Shown here in pieces: positions 43,801 through 57,400 of a stretch of DNA of 64,000 nucleotides (position 1 is the first letter of the stretch; every line of letters starts with the position of its first letter). The stretch lies in assembly GCA_944472135.2 (NCBI GenBank), contig OX235262.1, positions 59,430,440 to 59,494,439 of the forward strand, in the 5' to 3' direction. The notes under the pieces are model-generated. The model was not told the origin of the DNA, searched no databases, and saw only the letters and a list, made by a program, of their open reading frames with translations. The translations under genes were made by a program, and so were the position numbers. The stretch comes from Trichobilharzia regenti. Its lineage: Eukaryota > Platyhelminthes > Trematoda > Strigeidida > Schistosomatidae.

Positions 43801-46800
43801 GCTATAGGCTGTTTAGTAAATAAAGCGAGAATAATATTCGAGTGACTTTCTATTAATAAGCCATTTGTTCTGACACTGCTCACTTGATGAGATTTAGATA
43901 GCTGAGTATTGTAACTAGTCCATTGAGTCACGTAAAACCTTTCCAGCAGGCTGTGGCATACTTCCCACAGCGTCTGGCTTCCATGGCTCAGTACTGAAAA
44001 TCAGATAGCTGATCAAAAGGGATAAACACCAAAGGATTCAGTCAATACAGCAAACCAACTAAGAACCTATTACTCAAAAAGCATACTGCAAGAAATAGAA
44101 ATCGATCCGATATAGACTGATGATACCATTTATTGGCAACTAACGATGCCAATAAATGGACATTGAGTGGAACCCGGCTGGATGCGTTGTGCTGAAGAGC
44201 CCCAAACTAGGACGAAGCTGATGTCCAGTAATCTCTGGTTTTCTCTGGGGAACTGAGATCAGTTTACTGTCAAACTTGAATAGTCTGCTTAAAACCATGA
44301 AATAATTTGCTAGATGATGAATGGCAGCGGAATCCAGGATGAGCATTTCGTCCTATCTGGGACTCATCATTTGGGTGTACCTATATTCCCGGTGAGTGAT
44401 GGTGTTCCCCTAGGACTCGAACCCAGAACCCATTGTTTTAAACACCAAAGAGTTATCGAATAAACCACTTAGGCCACGAGAACCACCTCTTGTTCAGCGA
44501 ACGCCTGCGTCCTTACTAGGAGTCGACATGACAGGAAAAGTGGAACATTTCAGTCCAAATAATCAACGGAAAAATTAAATCTGGATTAGAAACAGATAAT
44601 ATATAAAGCTGTGTTTGACTTGGGCGATATTCCTGGTGGTATGACGAGAAGCGTCCATTATCTGTAACGTTGGTAATTTTTTAAATTTTTTCATATTTCT
44701 TTTTATTCCTTTACGTTCTCAGTGGGACATAAGGTTTCAAGCTACAGGCTTAAAGTTTCAATAGCAGTGGTGTTTAAGTTTACGGGGTAGGTTTACTAGC
44801 CTCATATCCAACCTTCTCTCTATATCAGTTTTATTGCTGGCTTGATGAGGTAAAGCGGTGCGCTGGCCAGGGCTTCAACCCTAAAACACGTGCATAGTCA
44901 GCAAACATTCGACCTCTGTGTGTCGGTGGCACAGCGGTCAAATATAACATTAGTAAAAGCCTCTTGCCTTCATTACTAATTATTATCCCAACTATCTCTA
45001 ACAATAACTGTTGCATCACATTTCATTTTGATGAAATAATCAACGTTAGCCATTTTTTGTGACTCATGAAAGGTTGGACAAAGTATACAACCCATATTTA
45101 ATATCGTTTCATTTTATTTCAAAATGTACTTCATTTTTTTCGAATTTTATTTTTTTATTTTGCTTTACATGCACTATTTTCAAAAGTACTTGTTCACTTA
45201 TAGAACATTTCATATCATCAAGATGAAATATTTACTAAAGCGTGATATATAATACACCTAAATGAACATGAACAACACAAACAAACTGTTTGTATTATTT
45301 TCAAAGGTTTACTTGTTTTTCGAATTTGACCCCGGATTGATATCAGTTAGAGAACCATTGAAAACCAGCTGGGAGTACTGAACAGCTGTTTTATCCTAGT
45401 TTGGGAATCATCGGTATTACGAATCCACCACATTGGGGGTTCAAATCCAGGACCTTCCGATTACAAGGCAAGCTGGCTCGTATACCATTCAGCTACTGGG
45501 ATCCGATTCAATGTCCAGCCCATGAATTCTAACTTCTACCGATTCGTGATGCATTTCGCGCAACTACCACTCAATGTCATCGGTGGGAACTCCATTCTCA
45601 CTCCCGACTGGATGAACTCCATTGGCTACAACTTATCAGTAGAACTCCAGCAAACTTCTTCTTGTTGATATTAGTCATAAAACACTAAAAGGGTATTTCT
45701 TTTATTTTTTTGAAACATTTTCATCACCTGGACATATATCGGTTAGGTACAGTTAATATAGGATATGACGTGTCTTTATTTTTTTCAACCGTATAAGTCT
45801 ACAGTCGACAGATGGACCCTTAATTGTGTATGCATAAAATAATAATAATAACAGCATGAAATGCAATTAAAATATTTGTGGTCGTAATCATAGTTAAATG
45901 TCAAGTGATAAAACAATTCATGTCATATATAGAATAGGATGGAGGATTTCATCATGAGCTGACATCAGTTAGAGAACTACTGGGAAACCTAAAAGTAATG
46001 GACAGGTGTTTCATCCTAGTCTGGTGAGAGTCCAAAACTAGGGCGAAACAGCTGTCCAGTACTCCTGCAGGCCTTCTGGTGGCTCTCTAACTGATGTCAG
46101 CTCATGATGAAATCTTCCATCGAAACAAACAAAATCCCTACAAAACCAATACTTGAATATATAGAATACTTCATAAGATGTGAAGAACTTGGAAGGGGTG
46201 TGCAATTATAGGATTATCAAGCAAACAGTATAAAAAAGATAAAACGCTATATAATACTGTATGAAATTTGATAAAATAGAATTTAACGTTGCAAAACAGA
46301 ATTGATTTAGAATGACAAGCGGAGCAAGTGAAATAATACCAGGGACAATTTGAAGTGAGAATAGTTATAGTAAAAATTGACGTAATAAAGGAAGAGTATG
46401 CAAATTGAATAAAAAAACGAAAAAATGGGTAGGACCAAAATGTGATTAAGGATTACTGCACTTTCACATAGAGAGATTATAACAATGAACGTTGGAGAGC
46501 TTGGTCTCGTGACCTTTGGCGGTCTGGTTGGTGTGTACTGGTGAAGAGTCCTAAACCAGGACGAAATAGCTATCCAGTGCCTCCTGGTTTTCATGTATCT
46601 TTCTAACTGATATTGGTTCGTGATGAAAATTGAAATTAATCGAAAATCCTCACAAATACTGTAATCTGAAGTTGAACTTTTAACCATTTCTTTGAATCAG
46701 ATAGGATCAGATTGTTAAAAAAAACACGAGAATTATTCGTTTAAAAAAATGCTGCTATTACCATAAATATAAGTTCATTATTTACTTAGTCTCTTTGCTT

Positions 46801-49800
46801 TCTGAGATTAAAATAGGTGGTGGTGGTATTGTTGTTACGAAGTGGAGTTGCTAGCTTCACATCTCATCTTCAACTGCTTCCAGGATTAATATCAGGATTA
46901 CGCGTGTACCAGGGGGAGGGAGAAGCGAACCCGCGCCTTCTGCTCAAACTTTAAGTGCGCATATAAGCTATAGGACTTAGCTGGTAGAACATCAGGTCAC
47001 AGTTTTGAGTCCTACTGTATGACTATGATTCCCAATTCAACTTCGGTCATCATCAATTATATAAATACTTTACTCTGATTATTTGGACTGCAAACAGTTC
47101 ATAAAATATCCACTTTTTCGGTTTTTGGATATATCAGATACAGTGAAACAGATTCGAAAAGAATTTATTGTTCATGAACATATTACTTGTGAATAGAGAA
47201 CTTTGCAAGAGTACTAGCGTTTTCCATATGTCCGGGACAGGCGTTAAATCATTCCTATTTCATCTGTTCTCAGTTATTTTGATAAATAAGACGTCAGTTA
47301 TCAATCTCTGACTGCATCCTGTTATATTAAACTGTGTGCGTCGGTGGCACGGTGGTTAGGACTCTCGTCGACCATGCACATTGTCCGAGGTTCGATCCCC
47401 TGCCGACGCACACCTGATATCTATGGTCGGCCTGCGAAATTTGGGCTACCGATATCCATGCTGAAAATTCCATACTTGTACCTAAATACGGTGTGGAATC
47501 AAGCTGTAATCAAAAATAAAAAAAATAAAAATTAAATTTGTCCGTTTCAAATATGGGCTATATGCAGTTACATAAAATGCTATAGCTGAGATTTTTGTAG
47601 ACTACTGTATCTTAGTACAGTCTGCCTATCCAGATGTATTCACTGCCAATCTGATTAGCTCTGAAGTACTTCTTTGACGGAGGTGTCTGATATCACAGTG
47701 ACTGAAGAGTATGAGATAAACTAGATTATTTTATTTAATGGGCTCCACAGGATACCTTAAACGACATAGTTTGTTTCTAAGTATGTTTATGGGTTCCAAT
47801 GTCCTTTTTATCTCTGTCTTGAAGCCTATTAAACAAAATAATTTAGTCTCTCCAAGATCCTCCAATCACCGTGGGTTAAAATACATAAGTCAAAGTAGAA
47901 TAGCTCAGACCCGGGGAAGGAGCTGGATGGTTTCCTGCATTACTTTTCAAGCGGATACTAGAACACTCAGACGACACACACGAAACAACATCGATTCCAT
48001 TCAATCGCGCATTCGAGAGCTAGAATGAAATATCTACTCAAGGGCTTATGCAGTCAAAGACTTAGATCAAGAACTACACCATTCATTCGAAGAATAAGTA
48101 CAACAAGTCATTCAGAAAGAATAACTCAGAGCCACTTAGACTAGCGGAGAACAAAAACCTCGTGGAATCTAGATAAGTTAACCGTAACAAAAATAAGGAA
48201 TTTAGAAAATAGCTCACTTATAGCATTATATTCAGTTACAAACAACCGAACAATAAGGTCAAAAAAGGTAGCAGTATTAAAATCTAATGCAGCTGAATGA
48301 AGGGGAAGATCGGGAACCCAGTTGCAATAGGAATGATTTGACACTCATCTCGGATAGGTAGAACATTTTGCTACCCTTAGGATGAAATAATAGAAAAGAT
48401 TTGTAACTCAGGTGGATGATTTGCAATTGATAGTGTTCTCTGGAGCTCAGGAGCTCACCATCTACCAATCGAACACAATCAAGAATTCAAGAAAATAAGA
48501 TGTGTACATATTCTGTGATATCAAAGAATAGCTTATATGGCATACAGTTTCGAAGTATCTGCTGGAATGGTTGTCTGTCGTCAACATGAACGCAAGAAGT
48601 TTACATCTTCATAATCATCTCAGATCAATTTTTCATGATGATTACTTATGGTTCGATAAAGTTGAAAACTAAAGATTCCCTGTGTTACATTATATTGTGA
48701 AAGGGAAAAATGGTTAACATGCATGATATGTATTTCAGTTTCTTAAAGAGTCTATTATTATACTGCTGTTATGCAGAGAATTGGCACTGAAAATAAGGTG
48801 ACAGGGGTTTAAATCTCAGTAGGGAAATTTATTTTGTCATTGTTGCGTTTAAGCCTTATACGCTTTTATTCTTTTATTTCTCTTATCCTGTCCCTATTTA
48901 CTTATTATGTAATTGACCTGTAAAACATTTGTATCTGTAGTTGTTTTGCATTACTGATTCACTAAATTTTGAACACATAGTACCACTGATTAACTGATAT
49001 GAGTGTTGGGAGACCGGTTACATCAACTACTAGTATCTGCTGGCCAGATCACTGAAGTGGTATAATCACTATATGGCCTTTTTGCTTGTTTGGCGTGGGA
49101 CTCATCACTGGTAAACCTTGTAGAGTGTAATATGTAAATTGCGAATTTTATCCAATGCATGACCGATTCGCCCAACTAGCTAGTCAGAATTTTGATAAGT
49201 TTCAACTGATTCGACTCTCTGAGCTGCGACAAACTCAGTATACTACTGAGGAGCTCAGCCCCAAATCAATGAAACTGTTTTCAGATGTTTAAATCACTCT
49301 AATCTAGCTAGCTATCCAGTTTTTTTTAAAATGTGAATGGTATCCACTTTTGGTGTCAAGCAAACTACGGATTTCGATCTGAATAATTTCGATTTCCAAA
49401 GGAAACTGTAGGGAAATTTCACCACCTCGAACTGTGTAAACCGAAAATTATGAATGTGATTCACCCCAGTTAATTACTGCTTAAATACTTGTTTGTATAT
49501 GTGTAATATATACATCACTGTATATACAGAGTATTCAGCTGAAGTTATTTTTATTCCTTCATGTTTCCAGTGGAATGTACGGCTTCAAACTGGTGGCTTG
49601 AAGTTTCTGTAGCAGTGGTATTTATTTTTACAGAAAGGGGTTGCTAGCTTCATGCCCAACCTCCTCTCTTTTTAGCTTTACTACTGGTTTAGCTAGGTAA
49701 AGGAATGCGTCAGTGGCCGGGAATCAAAACCTGGACCACGTTCGTGGTCGACAAGCATTCTACCGCTGTGTCACCGACGCAATATGCAGCTGGATGGTCC

Positions 49801-52800
49801 TATTGAAATTACTTGAATTCATGAAATCTAGCATATATTAACATTTATTGATTGTTTTGTATCGAGAAGTAAATGTTTCCAAAAACGTAGGACGAACGGA
49901 GCTATCTGTAGACTGGCTGATTATAGACTACTCAGAATCATCAATTAAAACGAAATACTTACATAACACTGTAACATATATCTTTCGTGTCACTTTATTA
50001 TACGACAAAAAAGGCTGTTTTCTATAGTTTAGTTTGTAAGGGTTTGTTTTGTTTTTACGAGTTGATCACGGCTTGATATCAGTTAGAGAATCATTGAAAA
50101 CCAGCCAAAGGGAGTACTGGACAGCTGTTTTGTCAGCCTAGTTTGGGAATCATCGCCAGTACGCACCCACCACAGTGGGGTTCGAACCGAGGACCTTCCG
50201 GTTACAAGGCAAGTTGGCTCGTATACCATTCAGCCACTGTGACCTGATTCAGTGGCCAGTTCATGAACTCTAACTTCTACCAATTTGTGATTTAGCACGA
50301 CCCCAACGAGCCAGCTTGCCTTGTAACCGGAAGATCCTGGGTTCGAACCCCACTGTGGTGGGTGCGTACTTGAGATGATTCCCAAACTAGGCTGACGAAA
50401 CAGTTGTTCATACTTATTATTATTGTATCCTTTAGTTCCTAGGGAACATAGGGCTTCAGCTGCCCACCTCCATTGCCTTCGGTTTTCTGACAACTTTTTC
50501 ACCCTGCTCCAGGTCTGTCCACATGCTTTCATCTCCTCCTCGCATGACCTCCTCCAAGTCACCCTTGGATGACCAACTCGCCGCCTCCCTTTCGGGTTCC
50601 ACTCGAGTGATGGCTTGTCTAGTGATGTCACTTGATGGTTTCCTCAGAGTATGGCCAATCCATCTCCATTTCTTTCTGCCTATTTGTTTCACAATCGGTT
50701 CCTGATTGGTTCGCTCCCAGAGATCCCTGTTGCTGATCTTTTCTGGCGGCCATCTGATCTTGAGTATTGAGCGAAGACAGCTGTTAATGAAGTTTGTTTG
50801 AGGTACTCTTTATGACTCGCCAAGTCTCTGATCCGTAAAGTAGCACTGACTTCACATTGGAGTTGAAAATCCGGATCTTATTTTTGATTCTGAGTTCTGT
50901 TGACCTCCACACAGATTTGAGAGTAATGAAAGCTTGTCTTGCTTTTCCGATTCTGGCTTTGATGTCCTCGTCAGTTCCGCCTGTAGTTGAGACGATGCTT
51001 CCCAGGTAGGTGAAGGAGGTTGTTTCTTTCAGGTTCTTCCCACTGTTCAGTACTACCTGCTGGTTTTCAATGGCTCTCTAACTGATATCAAGCCGTGATC
51101 AATTTGTAAAAACAAAAAAGGCTGTCTGCATTCCTCAAAACACACACACAAAACTTGTTACATTTTGAAGTTGAATTTTACTCGCTGAGGAGGTATTCTT
51201 GATTGAATTCTTTTAGTGTTCTTTGTTCGTTTGAAAGTTTAAATAGTTACATTTCAGACACAAAGTTCCGATGCGTTAGTTAGCCTTTACTAAGGTATTT
51301 ACATTGTATAAGATTTAACAGTATTCAAGTATTCAATATTTATGTTACGCATACATTTATCAGTGAGTGTTCTCACCATCTAAATTAAGATATCTTGTTA
51401 CATTCTAGGTTATTAATTATATTAAGAGTTCATTATAATGTCTGAAGTTTAGCCTAATTTTCAAATTATAGGTATTTTGTGTTAATGATGTGAAATTAAG
51501 ATAAAATGTATAAACTAGTGTGAACACAGTATATATGCACTACTGTCTGATAAGAGTAGTTGTCTGCTGTCTTATACAAGTCGATGGTATTTGCGTCAGG
51601 ATCAAAACAATGTCCGACTGTAATAATAACAGTCAGGATAAATTCAATTCATACTTTAATAATATTTAAATCATTCTAAAATGATACCATCTATTTAGAT
51701 ATACTGATAATATGTATGATCTCAAAACTTTTTCACCCCTTTATGAGCCCATGATGACAATAACATAATAGTGAAGTTTTACTGAGAATATAACATTATA
51801 ACTAACTCATAATAATGTCCAAAATATTAAACAAAAAAGCATAAAGTGAGGATATGTAGTTTTGGGCTGTCAACACACGATATACGTTTTTGGTCAATAT
51901 TGTTTAAGTTAACTGGTATTCCTCGTTGACTGATTATATTAGACCGAAATACTCGATCTCTATCAACGTGTTGGCTCATAAAACAGACGCTCAGCAACTA
52001 GGATAACATTTTGATGTTTGGAAAGATGGGCTCAAGGTTCGAGTCTTAATGGGTACGTCATTACCCACTGAGAATTTGGCTACGTTCAGCTGACGAGACG
52101 CGCGTCTTGGATTTCTTTGTTAGTTACCATCAAACAGAGTGTCTCATTTTCATTTTCAATATAAACCGACAAAAAGTTGAAGATGGAGGTTTTCTTAAGA
52201 TATTTCAATAGTTAATTAGTGAATGGTGGCTAGCAGCGGAATCCAAGATGCGCATTTCGTGCTATTTGTGATTCGTCACTGGATGCACCTGCATTTCCCA
52301 CCGAGCTCGAACCAAGTGTCCATAGTTTCAAACGCTAAAGCCTCATCTACTAGGCTACTTGGGCCGCGGGAGCCACTGTGAAATACAGGTACATCCAGAT
52401 GACGAGTCCCAAATAGGACAGAATGCGCATCCTGGATTCCACTGCTAGTCGCCATTCGCCAATTAGCCTCTAATTACATGCCAAGACATCGCCGAAGCAT
52501 CTCAACAAAAAGCTGACAAGTCAACCTTAGAGCGAGAACTTCGGTTCAATTAATCGACGGGAAAATCTAAATTAAATTAAATTATTTGAATAGTTATTTA
52601 GACGTAATATTCATGAAAGTGATTTTTCTGGTTTTAAGATATTTATTTACCTATCGGAATTCGCTTTGCGATTTAGCGCCACAGCATTCTAATATCATTG
52701 ACTAATATCTGCCCTTGTGCTAGGGGATTCATCCTCTAGTTAGTCCATGATGAAAGTTCGATTATCAGGAGTCGATTTACTTCAAAGTACTTTTTGTCAC

Positions 52801-54462
52801 TAACAGATGGGTATCACAATGGGAAGAAATAACTGTCCAGAGCTTCTACTTGGTTAATAATGGTTATCTAACTGGACAAACAGAAGGTGCAGCAATGGGA
52901 TCACCAATATCCTATATCATAGCATATATCTTTATTGACAGATGGAAAAATACTGCTCTAAAAACATTTAATCCCAATCCAAAGATGTGGTGGGGTATGT
53001 GGATGACACTTTCACAGTGTTAAAAACAGAAAGTATCTCTAGTATCTCTATTGACGCATATAAACTCACTAGTGAAGGGGATATAATTCACATTTGAATC
53101 GGAAAATGAACAAGAAGAATTCGCCATGTTAGATTGTAAAATCAAACGAACAGAAGGTAAACTACACACTAGTGTTTGAAGAAAACCAACGTATTCTAAT
53201 AGATATTTAACTTTAATTCATCTCATCCGTTAACTGTTGAGGCAGGCTTTGTAAATTGCTGTCTAACAAACCGAGCAATAGCACCAAATAGCACAAGAAA
53301 AGACCTAAATGACGAAATAAAACAGATAGAAGAAGCGTTGGTTTTAAATAACTATCCTATAAAATTCATTAGGAAGATCAGTAAAGACCAAAAACAAAAT
53401 AAAAATAATTGTGGAACTAGTAATGATAACATAAATAAGAGAGAATATAAGTCACCTACTGTTATACCATATAAGGAGGGGACATATGAGACCCTACGTA
53501 GGATTCTAAAAAAAGCAGGAATAAGGGTGGCATTCAAACCTACAAACTCACTCAGGGACAAGCTCTGTAGGTTAAAGGACCCTGTTGAGCCAATTAGACA
53601 AAATAATATAGCCTATAAGATACCTTGAAATACCTGTGAGTTAAGTCAGCTACATAGGTCAAACTAGTAGGTTGAGAGTAGTCAGATTGTCAGGACATAA
53701 GAATTTAGCTAAGGTAAGAATGGTTGATCCCGGGATGATAAGTAATTTAGAAAAAAGCTCAGCAATAGCAGTGCATGCATTAACACAACCACACAATAGG
53801 GTGGGATAGGGTTAAAATTCTAAAAAAGTAATATACGTAGGTGGAGAGAGAGCTTGATTACGGAATTCCCGTTCATCGAGTCTACACCCAACACAACACA
53901 TGCAACAGAAATGACTCAATGCAAATACCAGAAATATGGAAGATATTATTACCACGGGTCAAATCAGAAGAGGATAATAAATAATCTCAAAATTCTGCTT
54001 CAATTCAAGTGCATCACAATATTCTAACAAGTTACTTATTATAATAGAGGTTTTTTGTATTTCCCAATGAATGAAAAAACAAAACGAGATTTTTTTTCAT
54101 TCATTGGGAAATACAAAAAACCTCTATTATAATGAATATCATATACCCAATGCCCAAATTTTTTCAGACCGTTAAAAGTGAACTTGGTTTGGATATATAT
54201 AAGTTACTTATTATGACTATAAAAATACTTGTCTTATTTCCCATCTGATTGTAATTGATCAATAACACTCATATTATTATTTCTGAATGTGCATTATCTC
54301 ATATTGATTTTTATTCAAATATCTAGTCAATTCCACACATGTATATAAATGAAGGAAGAAAGTTGTGTGAGTAGTGCCTTGATATGATTATGAGCAATAG
54401 TTTGTGCAGTCCTCTTTAGCTGGTCCCACAACTACTCATAGGCTCTCATATATCCTATATTG

Positions 54463-54496
<34 letters not shown>

Positions 54497-57400
54497 GAAG
54501 GAAAAAGTTGTGTGAGTAACTTGATATGATTATGAGTGGCAATAGTTTGTGCTTGAAACGTCATCAGTTAACATTACTGTACAACAGTGTGTGATTTATC
54601 AAAATAAAATCTGATCCATAATGGAGTTATGCTCTACCACAGTGCCCAAGTTTTATACTTTTATCAATAGCTAGTGTTGGTTTGTAACAAAACATTTTTC
54701 CTTAAAATCGAAAAAAAGTCGTCACAGTCTTACGCGCGGCAACTTTTATTTTCCGTGTTAACCGTCCTCAGCTTCTAGGTGAACATTTCAGCTAGGAATA
54801 TGAACATGATTTTATACAAAGTTATACCATTTCAACGCCATTCTTATGTCACATACACTTTTAATCGTTAAATTATACAACACAATGTTTGTCACAACAC
54901 AGTAATAATAAAATCATCCAAATAGGAACTAATAGCTTACTTGTGGAGAGAAAGTTAATGAAAGTATCTGATTCGACGTATTTATACTTGAAACCAGATG
55001 GAATTCAATTTGTGGAAATGATTTATATAATTGTAATTTACTGTCTTCAGTGGTTACACTTAAACAGTATGCTCGTTTCCCATGCCAAAATGAAGTTTTA
55101 GAAGCAAGTTCAGCCAGTGCAGGATTTTCATTCACCTTTACTTTCATAACATCGACTAATCGGTGAAAAATATTCTTTGGTAAATATATATTCGTTGTTC
55201 CACTATCAATAATTGTTTTATCGACATTCAGCTAGGAAAAAAGACAAAAAAGATTGTCAACATAATATCATACTGGTTTCACTTGGATATGTCAACATAC
55301 ACTGGAAGAGTATTATTTACTGAATGACAAAGTTTCAGACATAATTTATTGTTATAAGTATGAAACTTGGGCACTGTGGTAGAGTATAACTCCATAATGG
55401 ATAAAATTTCATTTTAATAAAGTCACACAGTATTATACAGTAATATTTACAAATGACCACACTTCGAGCACAGTTTATTGCCGCTCATAATCATATTAAG
55501 TCAGTCACACAACTTTGTCCATTCGTTTATATACATGAGTAAAAATTGATGATTATACATTTGAATAGAATCAACATAAGATAAAGTACGTTCAGAAATA
55601 ATATTTGTGTTATCAATCAAATACAATCAGATGGGAAATAAGATGTTTTATAGTAAAACTAAGTAACCTGTTATAATGTGAAGTGAATACATTTTGATAT
55701 TATATATCATCCTTTCCTGATTTGACTGGTAAGAATATCTTCCATACATCTGGTATTTGCTTTGCGTTATTTCTGTTGCATGTGTTGTGTGAAGACACAA
55801 TGAACCGGGCAGGATTCAGTAATCAATCTCTCTCCACCTACCCATAATACTCTTTAGAATTTTGACTCGGTCCTACCAACCTTATTGTGTGATTGTGTGT
55901 TAATGCATGCAGTGCGACTGTTGAGTTTTTCTCTAAATCACTTATCTTCTCTGGTAGGGTCAGTCATTCTAACCTTAACTCAGTTCATATGTTCTGATAA
56001 TCTCACTACTCCCCACCCATCTACTAGTTTGACTGACGTATGTGGTTGACTTAACTCACAGCCATTGCAAGGTATTTTGTGAACTATATTATTTTGTTGA
56101 ATTAGGTCCATCAACAGTGCCCTTTAGCCTACATAGCTTTTCCTACCTGAGTGAGTTTGTAGATTTGACTGCCGGTCTAATTCCTGCTTTATTGAGAATC
56201 CTACATGGAGAGGATCTCAGATGTCCCCTTCTCATATAGTAAAACTGCAGATGTCCAATATTCTCTGCTATTTAAGTTATCATTCTTAGTTTCACCATTA
56301 ATGTGATTTTGCTTCTGACCTCCTTTGATCTTCCTAATGAATTTTATTAGATAGTTATTTAACACCAAAGGCTCTTCTTCTATCTGTTTCATTTCATCAT
56401 TTAGTTTTTTTGTTGTGCTACTTAGTGCTATTGCTCAGTTTGTTAGACACCACTTAACTAAGCCTGCCTTTAGAGATCATGATGGATGAGACGAATTAGG
56501 GTCTAAATATATATTAGAATGCGTTAGCTTTTTATAAACGCTAGTGTGCAGTTTACCTTTTTCTATTTGTTTTATTTTACACTCTAACATAGGTATTTCT
56601 ACTTGTTTGTTTTACGATTCAAACGTGAATTTTTTCCCCTTTACTAGTGAATTTATATGTGTGAAGAAGCTAGAGATATGTTCTGATTTAACACTGTGAA
56701 AAAGTCATCCACATATCTCTGACACATTTTCGAAGTAGTATTAAATGTATTTAGAGCAATATTTTCCCAGCTGTCCGTAAAGATATCTGCAACGGTATGG
56801 GATATTTGTGATCCCATTGTTACACCATCTGTTTGTTTATAGATTTTTTCCTGGAATTTAAAGACAGTAGATTCGAGGCATAACTGAATTCCTAAAATAT
56901 CGTCTCAATGGGCAGCTCTGTCCTATGACTAAGTTTGGGATCAGAAGTTAGTTCTCTTTCGACCACTCCTAAGGCCATATTGATTGGTATATTAGTGCTA
57001 AGACTAGCTATATCAAGACTAACCATTTTTTATTGTTCTCTATTTGAATGTTATTTAGTTTCCTTTTCATTTCACATGAATTAGTTAGTCTAGATTTTAT
57101 TATTCATAATCACATCGCCAACTATAACTACACTACTTCGAAACTTGATTTATATAGTTCTCATTCTTCTTTCCCATTTGTTGCAAGGGTTGTCGAATTC
57201 TCCAGATGTCCAGGACAGATATTCGAATCATTGCTATTCCATGTATTCTCAGTTAATTGGTTAAATAAATGCTCAGTTATCGGTCTGTCTATAAACTCCC
57301 TAGATTGTCACTTTATCCTATCGTATTAGACAATGGCGTGTATGTTATGACAAATCTGAGGGTTTTTTTATAGATTTCTTATTTTAAAAGAGTATACTAG

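Larger units (their letters stand above)
52203..52560. repeat. Sm-alpha-like repeat with two inverted hammerheads
   Basis: About 72-bp inverted arms at 52203-52290 and 52387-52458, each with a hammerhead, around a tRNA-like centre (minus strand CCTAGTAGATGAGGC, B-box-like GGTTCGAGCTC). Tail to about 52560 has TAATCGACGGGAAAATCTAA, as at 44560. Confidence 0.8.

Noticed and set aside
47337..47411. Functional tRNA gene
   Set aside because: The acceptor stem and B-box are good, but there is no normal anticodon arm and the segment is the head of a dispersed repeat present several times.
54467..54492. Origin or regulatory meaning of the (TA)n run
   Set aside because: Simple microsatellite between duplicated PLE-2 ends; nothing else supports a function.
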